A DNA stretch of 64,000 nucleotides from Paracyclopina nana (taxonomy: Eukaryota; Arthropoda; Copepoda; Cyclopoida; Cyclopettidae), in the NCBI GenBank assembly GCA_019096065.1, contig JAGUCH010000008.1, positions 253,001 through 317,000 on the forward strand, in the 5' to 3' direction. The notes under the pieces were generated by a model that searched no databases, was not told the DNA's origin, and worked only from the letters and a program-made list of their open reading frames with translations. The position numbers were made by a program, and so were the translations under genes. This document shows positions 1 through 11,205 of the stretch, piece after piece (the stretch's first letter is position 1; each line of letters starts with the position of its first letter).

Positions 1-24
1 AAGCTAAGCAGCATTCATGAAACT

Positions 25-735
25 GATACACTCACCATTGCTAAACACCCTGCTGATGTCCTGTCACAAAAGCTGGCAGCTGACACACCCTGTTTTTTTA
101 TTAAGACACCTCTTTAGCCTGACATGAAGCTCTGATTAGGACACCCTGTCATTTTGATTATATTTAAGAAAAGGAAAATGTCTGATGGTTAGTATATTTC
201 ATGGAATATAATGAAACACCCTGTTTTTTTATTGAGTTACCTCTTTAGCCTAATATGAAGGTCTGATTAAGACACCCTGTCATTTTAATGATATTAAAGT
301 AAAGGGAAATGTGCTAGAATTAGCATATTTAATGAAAAATGATGAAACACCCTGTTTTTTATTGAGACTCTTCTTAAGTCTAATATGAAGCTCTGATTGA
401 GACACCCTGTCATTTTAATGATTTTAAGTTAAGAAATGTCCAATATCCTGCTAAGTGACAAATGGCCGAAACACCCTGTTTTTTTTAAATTATTTTGTTA
501 ATACATTTATTAAAGTATGGGGAGCTGTCAAACTAATAGCCAACTGATAAAGAGTGGATGAAACACCCTGTTTTTAATAAAAACGCTTTAAGCAAAATTA
601 CAAGTGATTAATGACACTTTTTCATTGAGTATCAATGCTTAAAATGGCTGACACACCCTGTTTTTTTATTAGCAGCTTCCAAATGAGCCTTTTAGCAGAA
701 GGAGGAGCTCCAATTGAGTCACCCTGTAATTACTA
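25..735. repeat. Tandem repeat with ACACCCTG core, period about 120 bp
   Basis: About six diverged copies of a roughly 120-bp unit. Each has an ACACCCTGTTTTTT segment, then a GAAGCTCTGATTRAGACACC segment, then a CACCCTGTCATTTT segment. Copies at the left (25-480) are clearest, and those after 480 are degenerate and lose the second half. No coding capacity is seen. The array lies in the inferred long intron of the Ig/FN3 gene. Confidence 0.75.
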
Positions 736-2414
736 TATGGCTATGAAGTATGGGAAAATGTCCAATAATTAGCCTACTTTATGAAAAATGGCTGACAACC
801 CATCAATAATTGACTTGTACTCTATTTTTTGCTTGGTACATTGAATCACCCTGTCTGTGAATGTCATGGAGAAGAAATGCTCTTCCTTGTCTTTGTCAGT
901 GATTTTGTCAGTGAACCATGCCGAGAAAGTTGCATCATAGCCTTCTACTTTCTGCATCACATTAGTATCTAGGGGATGCAAAATCATCCATTCTACACAT
1001 GTAAATATCAGCACTCGCAAAAGAGATGGATAGGCCACACTAGGGCCGAAATTCGGAATTTTGCAAGTGGCGCCAGCCAGTCTAGACTCGGGCCAACGGT
1101 CCTAACGGTTTTTCCAACTCCTGGCGCCCGCCCCTCTGTCCTCTTCTGAGGGCCTTTGAGCCTCCTTCTCCCACACTGTGCATGGTGATTTTCACATGAG
1201 AATCCTATGTGCACACATCTGGAGTGTGAGCTAGGAAGAAGGTTCATTTTCATTTGCCACCTGTTTTCCATAAAACTCCCCTAGATGAAATCATGGCTTG
1301 AGGCCAGTTAAGTCACTTGCTTGGCATCTGCTCCAAGTCCATCAAACTCGATTTAGATTTAATCTGTGGTGTCATAAAAAAGCCCCAAAATTGAGCTGGG
1401 GCTGGGTGCTGTACTGGCAAATCCAGGAGATTCCAGTCTGGATTCCAAGACTCCCATTAGTAAAGTTCAAATGATTTATTATGTAGGAAATCTAATTGTT
1501 TTCAAAGGGTGGTCTTGAACCTCATCTCCAGGGGCCTGATTAGAATTTCTCCACCAGGATCAAAGGGTTGCCTTTTTTGTGCTCATCCTTCTCATCGCAG
1601 CTGGAAATACTGATGCATATCTTTGACGCCAACAACAAGCAAAGCAGAAGTGGTGGAAAAAATTTCAAGCATTTTTTGCCCCCTCAAAAGCTCAAATGGA
1701 AAACTTGCATGACCAAGTGTGTCCACTTGCTAACTGTAAAACAATCTGCACCGAATACCTTGCATGATAAATTTTTGAAAAACGTTTGATTTGACGGGTT
1801 GATCATCAGCAACATCATGACCATCGCATGTTGCCTTGCTTGACCGGTTAAGCTATTAAGGTAGTAATTGACGTGACAGGCGTGTGTTTGCTTAGCGGTG
1901 TGACGTGGTGTAAAGTACGGCGATTGAACAAATTAATTGGCATGAACAACTAGTTTTGGGAGTCGACTGGAAATCCTGTATCACTGATCATCACCGATGA
2001 ACCCATGACCAAAAATGCTGCAGCGAACAAACCTTTTTTGTTGCCGCTTGGCTGAACATTTCAGGGCTTTTAGCTGACTTTCCAAGATGGCGGATTTTAT
2101 GACTGCTCTTATCTAGGTTTGCCAGTTTTTGTTCAATTAGACATCCAGTTAAAAAGCTCAAAAAAATTCACGGTCCAAATGACGCAAACAATTCATGAAC
2201 CTTTTGTGTGTATCACTCCGGATTGAAAAAGATGCTCACTGAAGAACATCTTCTTCCATGGCTGGCCATGACCTCATTTTTTGTGTCTTTCACCAAAAAG
2301 CCTTGCCAACAATTTTACTGCTGCACTTCTTGCCTGAGTATATACATGTGACCTTATCTTGAAATTTTAGCTGAGTAGCAGAGAGCTTTTAGGCCAACAA
2401 GTCATTTAACATAT
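736..2414. other. Intronic sequence with no recognised gene
   Basis: No convincing exon, RNA gene or full element is seen. One island at about 1062-1131 has GTGGCGCCAG, GTCTAGACT and CTAACGGTTTTT close together. It is an inverted, isolated copy of the composite motif family that is dense at 6955-11205. Open frames here are short and lack splice context. Confidence 0.5.
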
Positions 2415-2441
2415 TTTTTCTCTCCTTTTTGCAGGTAAGAC
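2413..2441 (+). promoter_or_regulatory. Candidate recursive splice (ratchet) site 1
   Basis: A pyrimidine-rich tract (TTTTTTCTCTCCTTTTTG) runs directly into CAG, followed at once by GTAAGACCTT, so a consensus 3' splice site abuts a consensus 5' splice site between 2434 and 2435. This is the architecture of zero-nucleotide-exon ratchet points known from long Drosophila introns. The site lies upstream of an exon at 24800 that starts in mid-codon, which fits a long intron on the plus strand. The same GTAAGACCTT follows the second candidate at 10357. Function is inferred and not proven. Confidence 0.6.
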
Positions 2442-2810
2442 CTTGCTGAATTCAATATGCCATAAAGATGTAAAGTCATGCCAGAAAAAAGAAATCAAGG
2501 GTGAGGGTCATAAAAATTGTTCAGATATTTTTTTAAGAAATGATAATAATAATATCGGTGCTGCATTTGCTGACACGCTCAATAATGTCTCTGACAAAAT
2601 AGTCATGTTGTGAAGTGGTTATTGACAAATTGCTCTGTAGCTTCTGTGCCACAGTCATAAAGCGTTAAAAAAAGATATTTGTAAAGTGCAGATTTTTCGC
2701 CATGGGTTCATCTTCAATTCTCAGCAAGCTGAGATTTTCTTGTCGCTCCCAAAACTAGTTGCTCAAGCCAATTAATTTGTTGCTGCAAAAAAACCGCAAC
2801 AAGAACATTA

Positions 2811-3019
2811 GGCCGTTCTCATATTGCCGGAAAAAGCTAAGCTAAGGTGAAAATAGCTAAGCTAAGGTAAAAATAGCTAAGCAAACGCTCAACATTTCAA
2901 GCAAAGTAGCTGCTTTTTGTGAATGTTGAGCGAAATAACCGGTTTTCGTTGCATAATTTTTACCTTAGCTTAGTTAATTTTACCTTAGCTTAGCTTTTTC
3001 CGGCAATATGAGAACGGCC
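2811..3019. mobile_element. 209-bp MITE with long inverted ends and TA target duplication
   Basis: The left end GGCCGTTCTCATATTGCCGG is an exact inverted copy of the right end at 3000-3019. The match continues through AAAAAGCTAAGCTAAGGT, giving about 38 perfect bp and about 65 bp with a few differences. A TA dinucleotide flanks both sides (2809-2810 and 3020-3021), which fits a Tc1/mariner-type target. A GCTAAGCTAAGGT subrepeat recurs within each arm. There is no coding sequence, so the element is non-autonomous. Confidence 0.85.
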
Positions 3020-3613
3020 TACTAATGTCGTTTAACATTTGATAAGCGATACTTTTAAAGCGCTATTTTTGCACATATCATTCCAACTGGTTTTCCTCAT
3101 TATATAACGTTGAAATCAGATACGTTTTCACGTTGCTTTATAGCGTCCATTTGCAAATTAGTATTCGCGAGATTTGCGTGCAGATTGATGTTCAGGCAAC
3201 AAGTTTCCAGCTAGAGTCATGCCAATTTAACTTGAGAGCTTTTTGAGCCTGCCAAAAGCTTTGGAATTTTTTCCGCCAAAACTGATCTGCTTGCATCCGG
3301 CGATTTGGCAACTTTTCCATATTACGTCATTTATAACAAGTGATAATTTGACTAGAAACAAAGATTCTTTTGAGTTGAAAAACAAAAACAAAATTTGAAT
3401 CGACCACAAAATGGCGAGGAGTTTTGGCTCGAATATCTCGAGGCAATTTGCTTAATGAGATGAGTTCACCTAAAATTCTTCTGCGATATAAATTTATTTT
3501 TTTCAGAAAAAATTTATTTTTTCCATGAATCCTTTCAAACCAATAACAAATGGTATTGATAAGTTGGAAAGTGCAGATTTTCATGAGAATTGCCTAGGAA
3601 ATATTCCCTTAAC

Positions 3614-3747
3614 CACAGTGGATTATTTTTTGCAATTTTTAAAATTCACTTTTTTAAAAAAAAAATGAAATATATTTTTTTTCAAAAAAAAATAGATTTT
3701 TGGATTTTTCGGTATGCGCGCGCTTTTGTTGGAAATAATCCACTGTG
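3614..3747. repeat. Hairpin repeat, CACAGTGGATTATT-ended (copy 1)
   Basis: A 134-bp unit begins with CACAGTGGATTATT and ends with the exact reverse complement AATAATCCACTGTG. The interior is A/T-rich, with a TATGCGCGCGC block near the right end. This is the clearest complete member of a family found many times in the window, mostly within the introns of the Ig/FN3 gene. Whole units can fold into one hairpin. No target duplication was recognised. Confidence 0.7.
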
Positions 3748-5389
3748 CGCTACTATGCTTAAAAGTTTGGCATTGAATATGAACCTTTTAAGGCTTCCAT
3801 GGTTCACAGTGCAAATTTTTCACAATAACTTTGTGACTAGTTGGCTTCTGTGGATATGATGGCCAATTTAGCCGAAATCGGGATTACACACTGGGCTGAT
3901 TTGCCTTAATTCCGCGCATTTCAATTTTCCCTACAGAAGTCAATTTTCTTCCCTATTTAGCCTAAAAATAGTTTTTACAAAGCTATTTCAGCAAATTTTC
4001 ATTAAAAAAAAGTCTGCATTACGTCAAAAAATCACAGTTGTGGCAAAAATTATCGCTTTTCAAAAATATTCCCAAAAAGCTTATAATTGCTGTTTTTGGC
4101 AATTCCAATCATAAAATCGGTTTAAAAATCGCAATTTCTGCATGTTTTCAATTTGAGCAAAAATTCACAAAATAACTCTATGTATTCCTATTGCAAATCT
4201 TTCAAAGAGCTGAAAACTTTTAAAAAACTTTTTAAAAAATTGAAAAAAGCTAAAAAGTAATCAAAGCCTCTCAATTTAAGAATGTAAGCTCAATTTCTTT
4301 AAAATTACTAAAAAGATTATTTTTTTTCACCAAAAAGAACCAAAAAAAAAAAAAAAAAAAAAAAATTGATGACTTTCGAATTTGGCGGATTTTCCCCAAA
4401 TTGCCCACTGTGCACGTGGAAAAGCCGTAATTGAGTGAATTTGCCATATTGCATACATTGTTGTACTAGTGTGGCTAATCTGGCATTATAGGCTGAAATG
4501 TGGACCATTTGTGTCACAGCAGCTCCATTGTCTGAATTCGGCCAAAATGCCCCAAAACGGGTATAATAACAAATATGGCACGTGCACAATGAGGCTCAGC
4601 CTCGTTTGCGCAACAAAACAAATCTAGCCTCCCATTTGCGACTACAAATAGCTCATGGTTTTCTAAAAGGAAATTAGCGAAAATGTCAACTTTCAGCTAT
4701 TTTAATTTTGGCGTCGAGCGGAGCGACGGCGGAGCGGAGGCGAATTATTTTTAATAGCACTTTTTAATTATTATGATGAATTGAGGGATCTTTAGTAGCT
4801 ATTTGCATAATGCTTGAGTAATTTGGCCTTTTCACCTCGGGCTGTTTTTGGGCAATTTTGCTATCTTAAAAAAATATTTAGGCTGTTTCTAGGCTTTTTG
4901 GATGTATTTTTGAAAATTTTGAAAATCCTCAGGCTTTCATTTTTGGGTCTTTATTTTAAAACTCTCTTTTTTTGGCCTTTTCGGACATTGAATTCAGTTA
5001 TTTAAGCAAAATAAGATAATTTGGCCTTCTGGCACTTTTTTAAATAAAAGTGTTTTTTCAGCACTTTGAAAATACTTGTTTATTTTTTACCAAATTTTCA
5101 GAATAAATAAAAATGCCTACCAACAAAAAAAGATGATTTCGACTTCTACAGTTAAGAGAAAAAGATGACTTGGACGTCTATTTGGCCTTTTTTCGGTGTC
5201 AGTGAACTTTGAAGGCAAATCAATTTACATTTTTAATGATACTTTGAGCCACTCCCTTTTTCCAAGTGATCGCGTGCCACGACTTGTCATTCCTTTTGAC
5301 ATCATTTTTACATTTTTCATTTGCATCTTGTCCACATTGGGCAATTTGCCCCAATTTCCTCAATTTTATCATGAAAAAAATATTTCGTA
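3748..5389. other. AT-rich intron, no gene seen
   Basis: The stretch contains a long uninterrupted A run at about 4342-4365 and a GC-rich CGAGCGGAGCGACGGCGGAG island near 4714, one of several such islands in the window. No exon is supported. A weak GCCCACTGTG at about 4403 belongs to the hairpin-end family. Confidence 0.5.
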
Positions 5390-5476
5390 CACAGTGGATA
5401 ATTTCGGCCGTTTGGACGCGCATTAAAGTAGATTTATTTTAAAAAAGCAATTTTTCATTATAAGTAATCCGCTGTG
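5390..5476. repeat. Hairpin repeat, degenerate copy
   Basis: It starts CACAGTGGATAATTTCGG and ends AAGTAATCCGCTGTG, with a GACGCGCAT block inside. It has the same layout as the 3614-3747 element but is shorter and carries substitutions in both ends. Confidence 0.6.
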
Positions 5477-6025
5477 GCCGAATTATTTATTTCTTGACTG
5501 AATTTTCACGAAATTCAGATCATTTCCTCTCTCAAATTGATTTTTTGCCGCTAATCGCTTTATTTTTAAATGCCAACAAAAAAGTGTGTACTATTGTTTC
5601 ATTTGCGCGTTCCAAATCTCGGGAAAATGTTGACATTGACACACAAAAAGCCTTTGAAAGGCTTCTCTCCACTGCATCTAAAGCAGCCTTGATTCAGCCA
5701 AGGCCAGGCAATTTTGGCCTTTTTTATTGCCCTATTTCTCATGTTATTATCAAAACATTTTGTTCACTAAAAATCTATTTTTTCTGTCCAAATTACTTTT
5801 AAAAATCTTTTAAAATTAAAGAACGCTCCGCTCAAATAATCGGAGGCGAAGTTGCGGCGCTCCGCGACTTGGACGTCCAACTCGCATTATTTTGTATGTG
5901 CGCAAACTGGCAATTGCAAAATTGTTGATATCATCTCCATTGTGTGCCATTTTCGACCCCATGCATCATTTCAGAATTTATAATGATTCATGACCTTGCT
6001 GAGATCAAATTTGGAAGACCAATGC

Positions 6026-6131
6026 CACAGTGGACTATTTTGGCGCGCATACTTCATGAAAAAATGAATAGTTTTGACTATTTGAAAGTATGCTTGAAAT
6101 GCGCGTCCAATTGGCCCAATAGCCCACTGTG
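6026..6131. repeat. Hairpin repeat, copy with GCGCGCAT in both arms
   Basis: It starts CACAGTGGACTATTTTGG followed by CGCGCATACTT, and ends AAATGCGCGTCC then CCCACTGTG. Both arms carry the subterminal GCGC block, so the palindromic layout extends well inside the 14-bp ends. Confidence 0.6.
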
Positions 6132-6385
6132 CACAGGGCTGCTGCTGGTTTTTTTGAATTTTTGAATTTTCCCGCCTTTTTGGTGCTGCGTTTTTGCGCG
6201 TGGAATTAATGCTTGTCACTTCAAATTAGAGAGTGGAAAAAGTGTGGTGATAAGCTTCACGACTAAGCTTATGCTAAGCTCTTTAAAAACAGACTCCCAT
6301 CTTTTATCCCACTGTAAGCGAGTTGGGCGTCCAAGAATGAGTTTTAAGCAATACCGCCTTGGGTTATTTGAGCGGGCGCTGCAAG

Positions 6386-6458
6386 TTGAAAATATGGCAC
6401 TTATTTCAAGGCTTAGTACTCATAACTTTGCGGTCTGGAGTTCGAGTCCGCTCAAGCT
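6386..6458 (+). other. tRNA-like relic (CAT-loop, B-box present)
   Basis: GAGTTCGAGTCC at 6440-6451 matches the B-box/T-loop consensus. A CTCATAA segment about 25 bases upstream resembles the anticodon loop of a CAT (Met) tRNA, and TATGGCACTTATTTCAAGG can stand as a poor A-box. The acceptor and anticodon stems do not pair well, so this is more likely a decayed tRNA or tRNA-derived SINE fragment than a working tRNA gene. Confidence 0.3.
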
Positions 6459-6954
6459 CCATTTTTTACTATTAAGACCAAGATATTTCTATTTATAATT
6501 TTTTAAAAATACGAAAATCTGTAATCTGAAATCTGTATTAACTTTAAATAAAGCTTTGGCAAGTAATCATAAAAGACTATTAATAATTTAAAAAGACAAT
6601 TATACCAAAATATTATTTGAAACCTAAGAAATAAGATTAATAACACCGAAAAAACTATTCGGCTTGGCCGCCTTCATGAGCAGGTTCGCTCCGCTCGAAT
6701 TAGTTGGCTTTGGCTTTTCAATTTGACATCTGCACTAGCTTCTACTTTTGGTGCCATTAAAGCATAAAAGCCGTGAAAGGAAGTGGCCATTTTTCAGCCT
6801 TGTGAAAAATTGGTCAGAAACACTGTGTGTGTACTAATTTCGCCTCAGCCAAGCAGATGTTATACAGCTGAATTTGGATTGAATTTTATGAGGCCATTTT
6901 GAGGATGAGCCTGAGATAAGCACACACTGGGATAAAACCAAGCTAAAAACTAAA

Positions 6955-8475
6955 AACAAAGGGGCGCCAGTTGATAAAACCGTTATACTCTAGTCTAGAC
7001 TTGGTGGCGCCACCTGATAAAAACCGATGAAAAGTTTCTCTACTTAGTGAAAAAATTGCTTAAAAATATGCTAGACTTGAAGCGCCAAGTGATAAAAACC
7101 GTTAAAATATAACATAAGAAAGATGGTGTCTTTTAAAGAAACCTTAAATATTTGTCTAGACATGTTGGCGCAAGTGAACAAAACATCTTTTTGTGATTAA
7201 AACCGTTAATAATCATGAGTAGACTATGACGCAACTTTTAATAAAAGCCGTTACTTCTCTCTAACTATTGAGTAGACTCTACTAAAAACCGTTATTTATG
7301 CAGGATTGTTGTTAATAAAAAACCGTTATCCTTCTCAGACTCGGTGGTGCCCCGAGAAAAAAGCTCTTTAATTCTAGTTTAGACGCTTCAATGACCGTTA
7401 TTGAAAACCGTTACGGGTTGTTTCTCGTATATTTTTCTCAGTGTGTTGCCCCCTGCACGGTGGGGTATGCAGGCGATATCTTAAAAAAGACAAGATAACA
7501 TCGGTGGAGTATATAACAGTGGGAAAAGCCGGACGCTTCGCCGTAAATCACAATCACAGCTCTTCCAAATCTGGATGTGTTATTATTTTTTCCGACTCCG
7601 GAACGAATCCGAGGTGTGCCAAAAGACCCATATTTATGGCAGACAGCAGCTGGTGAAATAATCCACATATATTTGTAAGAAATGGGCCAAATCCTTGCAT
7701 GCATTATCCGTTTGTGGCGCCAATGCTGATAAAACCGTTGCAAGGAGTCTAGACTTGGTGGCGCCAAATGAAGAAAACCGTTGGACTGAGTAGCAGACTT
7801 GTTGGCGCCCGTTGATTAAAATTAACGGCTGAAGCATGTCTAGACTCATATGATGAACAACACATCATTGCTCTCATTGTAGACACAATGGCGCCAATAG
7901 ATGAAAACCGTTATTATCTAGTGTAATCTATATGGCGCCATGTCATTGCAACCGTTAACATTTAATTTGACATTTTATCAACTTCAACAATAGACTCTAT
8001 GGCGCCATTCGGAATAACCGTTAAAATCTAGCAATATTTGAGAAAAAACCGTTATTCTTTGATGCCGACTCTACGGCGAAATTTGAATAAATAGTCAACA
8101 TCTAGACTCAATGGCGGCTTTTGGAAAAACCGTTAAACCACATTATGGCGCCTTTTTTTAAAAAAACCCGTTTTTTAGTGCTTGATGGCGGTATTAGACA
8201 TGATCTGTAACGTGTGTCTAGTCTTAAAAACCGTTAGCCTCTTGACTAGACTTGATGGCGCCTGCAACGAAAATCCTTGATATTTCCCAGACTTTCGGCG
8301 CCTCTCTTTATTGCAGACTTAATGGCGCCTCTTTTTCAAAACCGTTGCTCTCCATTGCAGACTTAACGGCGCCACTTTTTCAAAACCGTTACACTCTATC
8401 GTAGACTTAATGGCGCCTTCTAGGGAAGCCCTTGATTTTTCCCAGACTTGGTGGCGCCAGTTGATAAAAACAGTT
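6955..8475. repeat. Composite motif array: GTCTAGACTT / GGCGCC / AAAACCGTTA
   Basis: About 25 irregularly spaced copies of the set TCTAGACTTGGTGGCGCC, then 8-15 variable bases, then GAAAACCGTTA. Motif order is kept while spacing and intervening sequence vary, unlike a simple tandem satellite. GGCGCC and TCTAGA are palindromes, and CCGTTA is nearly always preceded by an A run. Many positions differ by one base from the palindrome. Frames across it are broken and no gene is supported. Confidence 0.8.
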
Positions 8476-8944
8476 GAACAGCAATATTACAAATAAATAC
8501 ATTATAAAGGATGACTCAGCATTTTTTTGTATTGAAGCTAAGCTAGAAAATACATTTTTTTCTGATTTATCCTGATTGGCTTTGTTACAACTTTGGCTGT
8601 TGTAGCTTCATTTATGTTGAGAAAGTCATGCTTTTTGTGAGTTTTCAGCTGGCAGCAGCAAAAATGCCAGATAATTGGAGTTTTTTCCCATTTGAGTTCT
8701 GATGTTGATCTAGGGAAAGAAAATAAAGTGTTACATGAAACTTTACGAGCCTGAACTTCTCCAGTCAGGTACAATAAAATAACATTTTTCTTTTTGTTTC
8801 TCAGCAGCAGCAGCATGATTTACTACAACAAAGCTTAAAGACTGAGGCAAAAAAGCTGGAATTATCTCATTTTTCATTCTTCAGACATGAAAAAAATTGA
8901 GCCTTGGATTACTTGAGTGAAAATGAAATTATTCAAAATATTCC
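8476..8944. other. Intron spacer, nothing recognised
   Basis: A less repetitive stretch between two motif arrays. Short open frames on the minus strand lack splice context and resemble nothing known to me. Confidence 0.4.
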
Positions 8945-9215
8945 GGAAAAACGTTACAGACTTAAGCCATTGGAGAAAACCGTTAATTACCTGCATTTTC
9001 GTTATTCCTTTCATTATTGAAAAACCGTTAATTACCTGGATTTTCGTTATTGCTTGCATTTTTCATTACACTCATTTATGTAGTCATCTTGGGTAATAAC
9101 CGTTAAGTAAAAAACCGTTAACGCTGAATAAAAATGCGTAAAATCTGCATTTTTCATCATACTTATTTAAGTAAGCGTCTTGGGCAATAACCGTTATGTC
9201 CAAAAACCGTTAACG
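8945..9215. repeat. CCGTTA tandem sub-array
   Basis: Two diverged copies of a unit of about 110 bp carry AACCGTTAATTACCTG then GGTAATAACCGTTA and AAAAACCGTTAACGC, separated by a TGCATTTTTCATYATACT block. This is the CCGTTA component of the composite family without the GGCGCC part. Confidence 0.65.
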
Positions 9216-9589
9216 CCGAATAATTGCCGGAAATTATTGTAATTTGAATTTTGGCTGATTTGTAAGGCCAAATATGTTTGTTTACTTTTTGTTTGCTCAC
9301 GTTTTTTCAAATCAACTTCAATATTTGCTCAAATCTATTATGCATTTTTCCTGTTTATTTTGCCCTTCAGAATTTGAAATCCTTCAAAATGTATATTTTT
9401 TAAATGGCCACTTTTCCTTTAATGCAAATTTGTGTGGATTGCTCACGATTTGGGCGTTCCTTGTTTTCCCATCCGGAATTAGCATACCTTTAGCCAGCAA
9501 CAATGAATTAATTTGGAATGTATTATGAATATAACTCCTCCTACTACTCTTTCTCTTTGTAACTTGGTCGTTGTCCGCTTTAAAAGCCG

Positions 9590-10100
9590 GCAAAACGGTT
9601 TTAAAAACGCTTTTTAAAAGCAGTGGCGCCATGCGAGAAAACCGTTGAACTCTGTCTAGACTTACTGGCGCCACTCGGAAAAGCTTCCGCCTCCCTTTAA
9701 CTCCAATTAAAATTAAATAACATACATATTTCGCTGGATGAAAATGTATGGAGACATGTGAGAAAACCGTTAAACTTTGTCTAGACATTGTTGCCCCACT
9801 CGGAAATCCGTTACTTGCTTACTTTACAATCATACTATGTTAAATGGATTTAAGTTCTGCATTCTTGGAAAAACCGTTAATTGCTCACTTTGCTAGAATA
9901 CTTAAGTCTTAATGATTTCTTTTGAAATTGAGACGGAGTGGCGCCATTTAAGAAAACCGTTATGCACTGTCTAGACTAATTGGAGCCACTAGAAGAACCT
10001 TATTAAACTTAAAGATTATGATCAAATAAAAAGCATATGTTTCCGTTAGAAATGTCATAGTTTGAATGTAATGGAGAAAACCGTTAAACTACCTGCATTT
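9590..10100. repeat. Composite CCGTTA/GGCGCC/TCTAGAC motifs, second cluster
   Basis: Copies of AGTGGCGCCATGCGAGAAAA-CCGTT, TCTAGACTTACTGGCGCC and similar occur at about 9625, 9655, 9760, 9940 and 9970, with free CCGTTA copies between them. Same family as 6955-8475. A 134-codon reverse open frame across part of it (9384-9788) is judged fortuitous. Confidence 0.65.
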
Positions 10101-10140
10101 TCGTTATTGTTTGCATTTTCCATTATACTCTTTGTTTTTA

Positions 10141-10360
10141 AGTCTAGAAATTCATTAGAACATTCATTCTGGGTAAAAAAGATTTGTGAAAAAAACCGTT
10201 AATGCTGAGTAAAAGTGAGTAAAATGCCATTTTTTCCCTGTTTTTTTTTAAGTCTAGAAATTCATTAGAACATTCATTCTGGGTAAAAAAGATTTGTGAA
10301 AAAAACCGTTAATGCTGAGTAAAAGTGAGTAAAATGCCATTTTTTCCCTGTTTTCAGGTA
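10141..10360 (+). repeat. 110-bp tandem duplication next to ratchet site 2
   Basis: AGTCTAGAAATTCATTAGAA begins at 10141 and again at 10251, and the following roughly 105 bases are identical. This includes AAAAAACCGTTAATGCTGAG and the pyrimidine tract TTTTTTCCCTGTTTT. The copies part at their right ends: copy 1 goes on with T residues into copy 2, while copy 2 goes on with CAGGTAAG. The duplicated pyrimidine tract therefore gained a splice junction only in copy 2. Confidence 0.85.
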
Positions 10361-10366
10361 AGACCT
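10337..10366 (+). promoter_or_regulatory. Candidate recursive splice (ratchet) site 2
   Basis: TTTTTTCCCTGTTTTCAG is followed directly by GTAAGACCTTTTCC, with the junction between 10357 and 10358. It has the same organisation, and the same eight bases GTAAGACC after the junction, as the candidate at 2434. Together the two sites would divide the intron ahead of exon 24800 into segments of more than 2.4, 7.9 and 14.4 kb. The function is inferred. Confidence 0.6.
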
Positions 10367-10724
10367 TTTCCCTCAAGTTTATCAAAGGCCAGCTAAAAAA
10401 GGTCATATTTTCAACTGTAAGCAATTTCAAGGAAGCCACAATGAAGGTTACAAAGAAGAAGCCTTAAATCCAATTTTAACATCAAAAGAACCAATTTGAT
10501 CACTGTAATGGGCTTTGGTGACTCTTTTTGCTGGGAAAGCTCTCCATTTAGTTATGATAGTGCATAAATCCTCCAAAAGTATAAAGAGAGGAGTGGTAGC
10601 AATGTAAAAGGGGGTGAGATGGGCTGGTCAACTTTTGTCTGTTTTTGTCTGAGTAGACGACCACACTGGGGGAAAGGCACTTAAATCTAAAATAGCCTCA
10701 AAAAGTTTCGCTTTCCATTTTCAA

Positions 10725-11205
10725 GAAAGCGTGGCGCCAAGTGAGAAAACCGTTAAACTCTGTCTGGACTCCGAGGCGCCACTTGTATAAAAACACAGCT
10801 ATTTTGTTATTTGTTGGAGTAATACCCGTTATTGATCGAGTGGCGTCAAAGGAAAAAACCGTTATGATCTGTCTAGACTCGTTGGCGCCACTTGTGTGAA
10901 AAACCGTTACTCCTTCCTTGAGGAAGTAAAAATTAACTTAAAAGTTAGAAATAACCATTGTTATTATTTGCACGGGTAAATTAAACCGTTAAAATTTGAG
11001 TGGCGCCAATGGAGAGAACCGTTATACTGTCTAGACTCGCTGGCGCTACTTTTGAAAATATCGTTATTTCTTTCTAAAGGCTGCAAAAATAGCCATAAAC
11101 GATAAAAATAACCAACCAATTTGTAATTTGTAGCAGCACCATCCGTTAAAATGTAAGTGGCGCCAATTGAGAAACCCGTTGGGTTCTGTCTAGACTTGCT
11201 GGCGC
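10725..11205. repeat. Composite CCGTTA/GGCGCC/TCTAGAC motifs, third cluster
   Basis: Regularly paired units: GTGGCGCCAAGTGAGAAAA-CCGTTA, then CTGTCTGGACTC, then GAGGCGCCACTTG. This recurs at about 10732, 10842, 11000 and 11158, with conserved order and near-constant spacing inside each unit. This cluster shows the full consensus best. Confidence 0.75.

Noticed and set aside
9384..9788. 134-codon reverse frame
   Set aside because: It crosses several copies of the GGCGCC/CCGTTA motif family and resembles no protein. It is probably chance.
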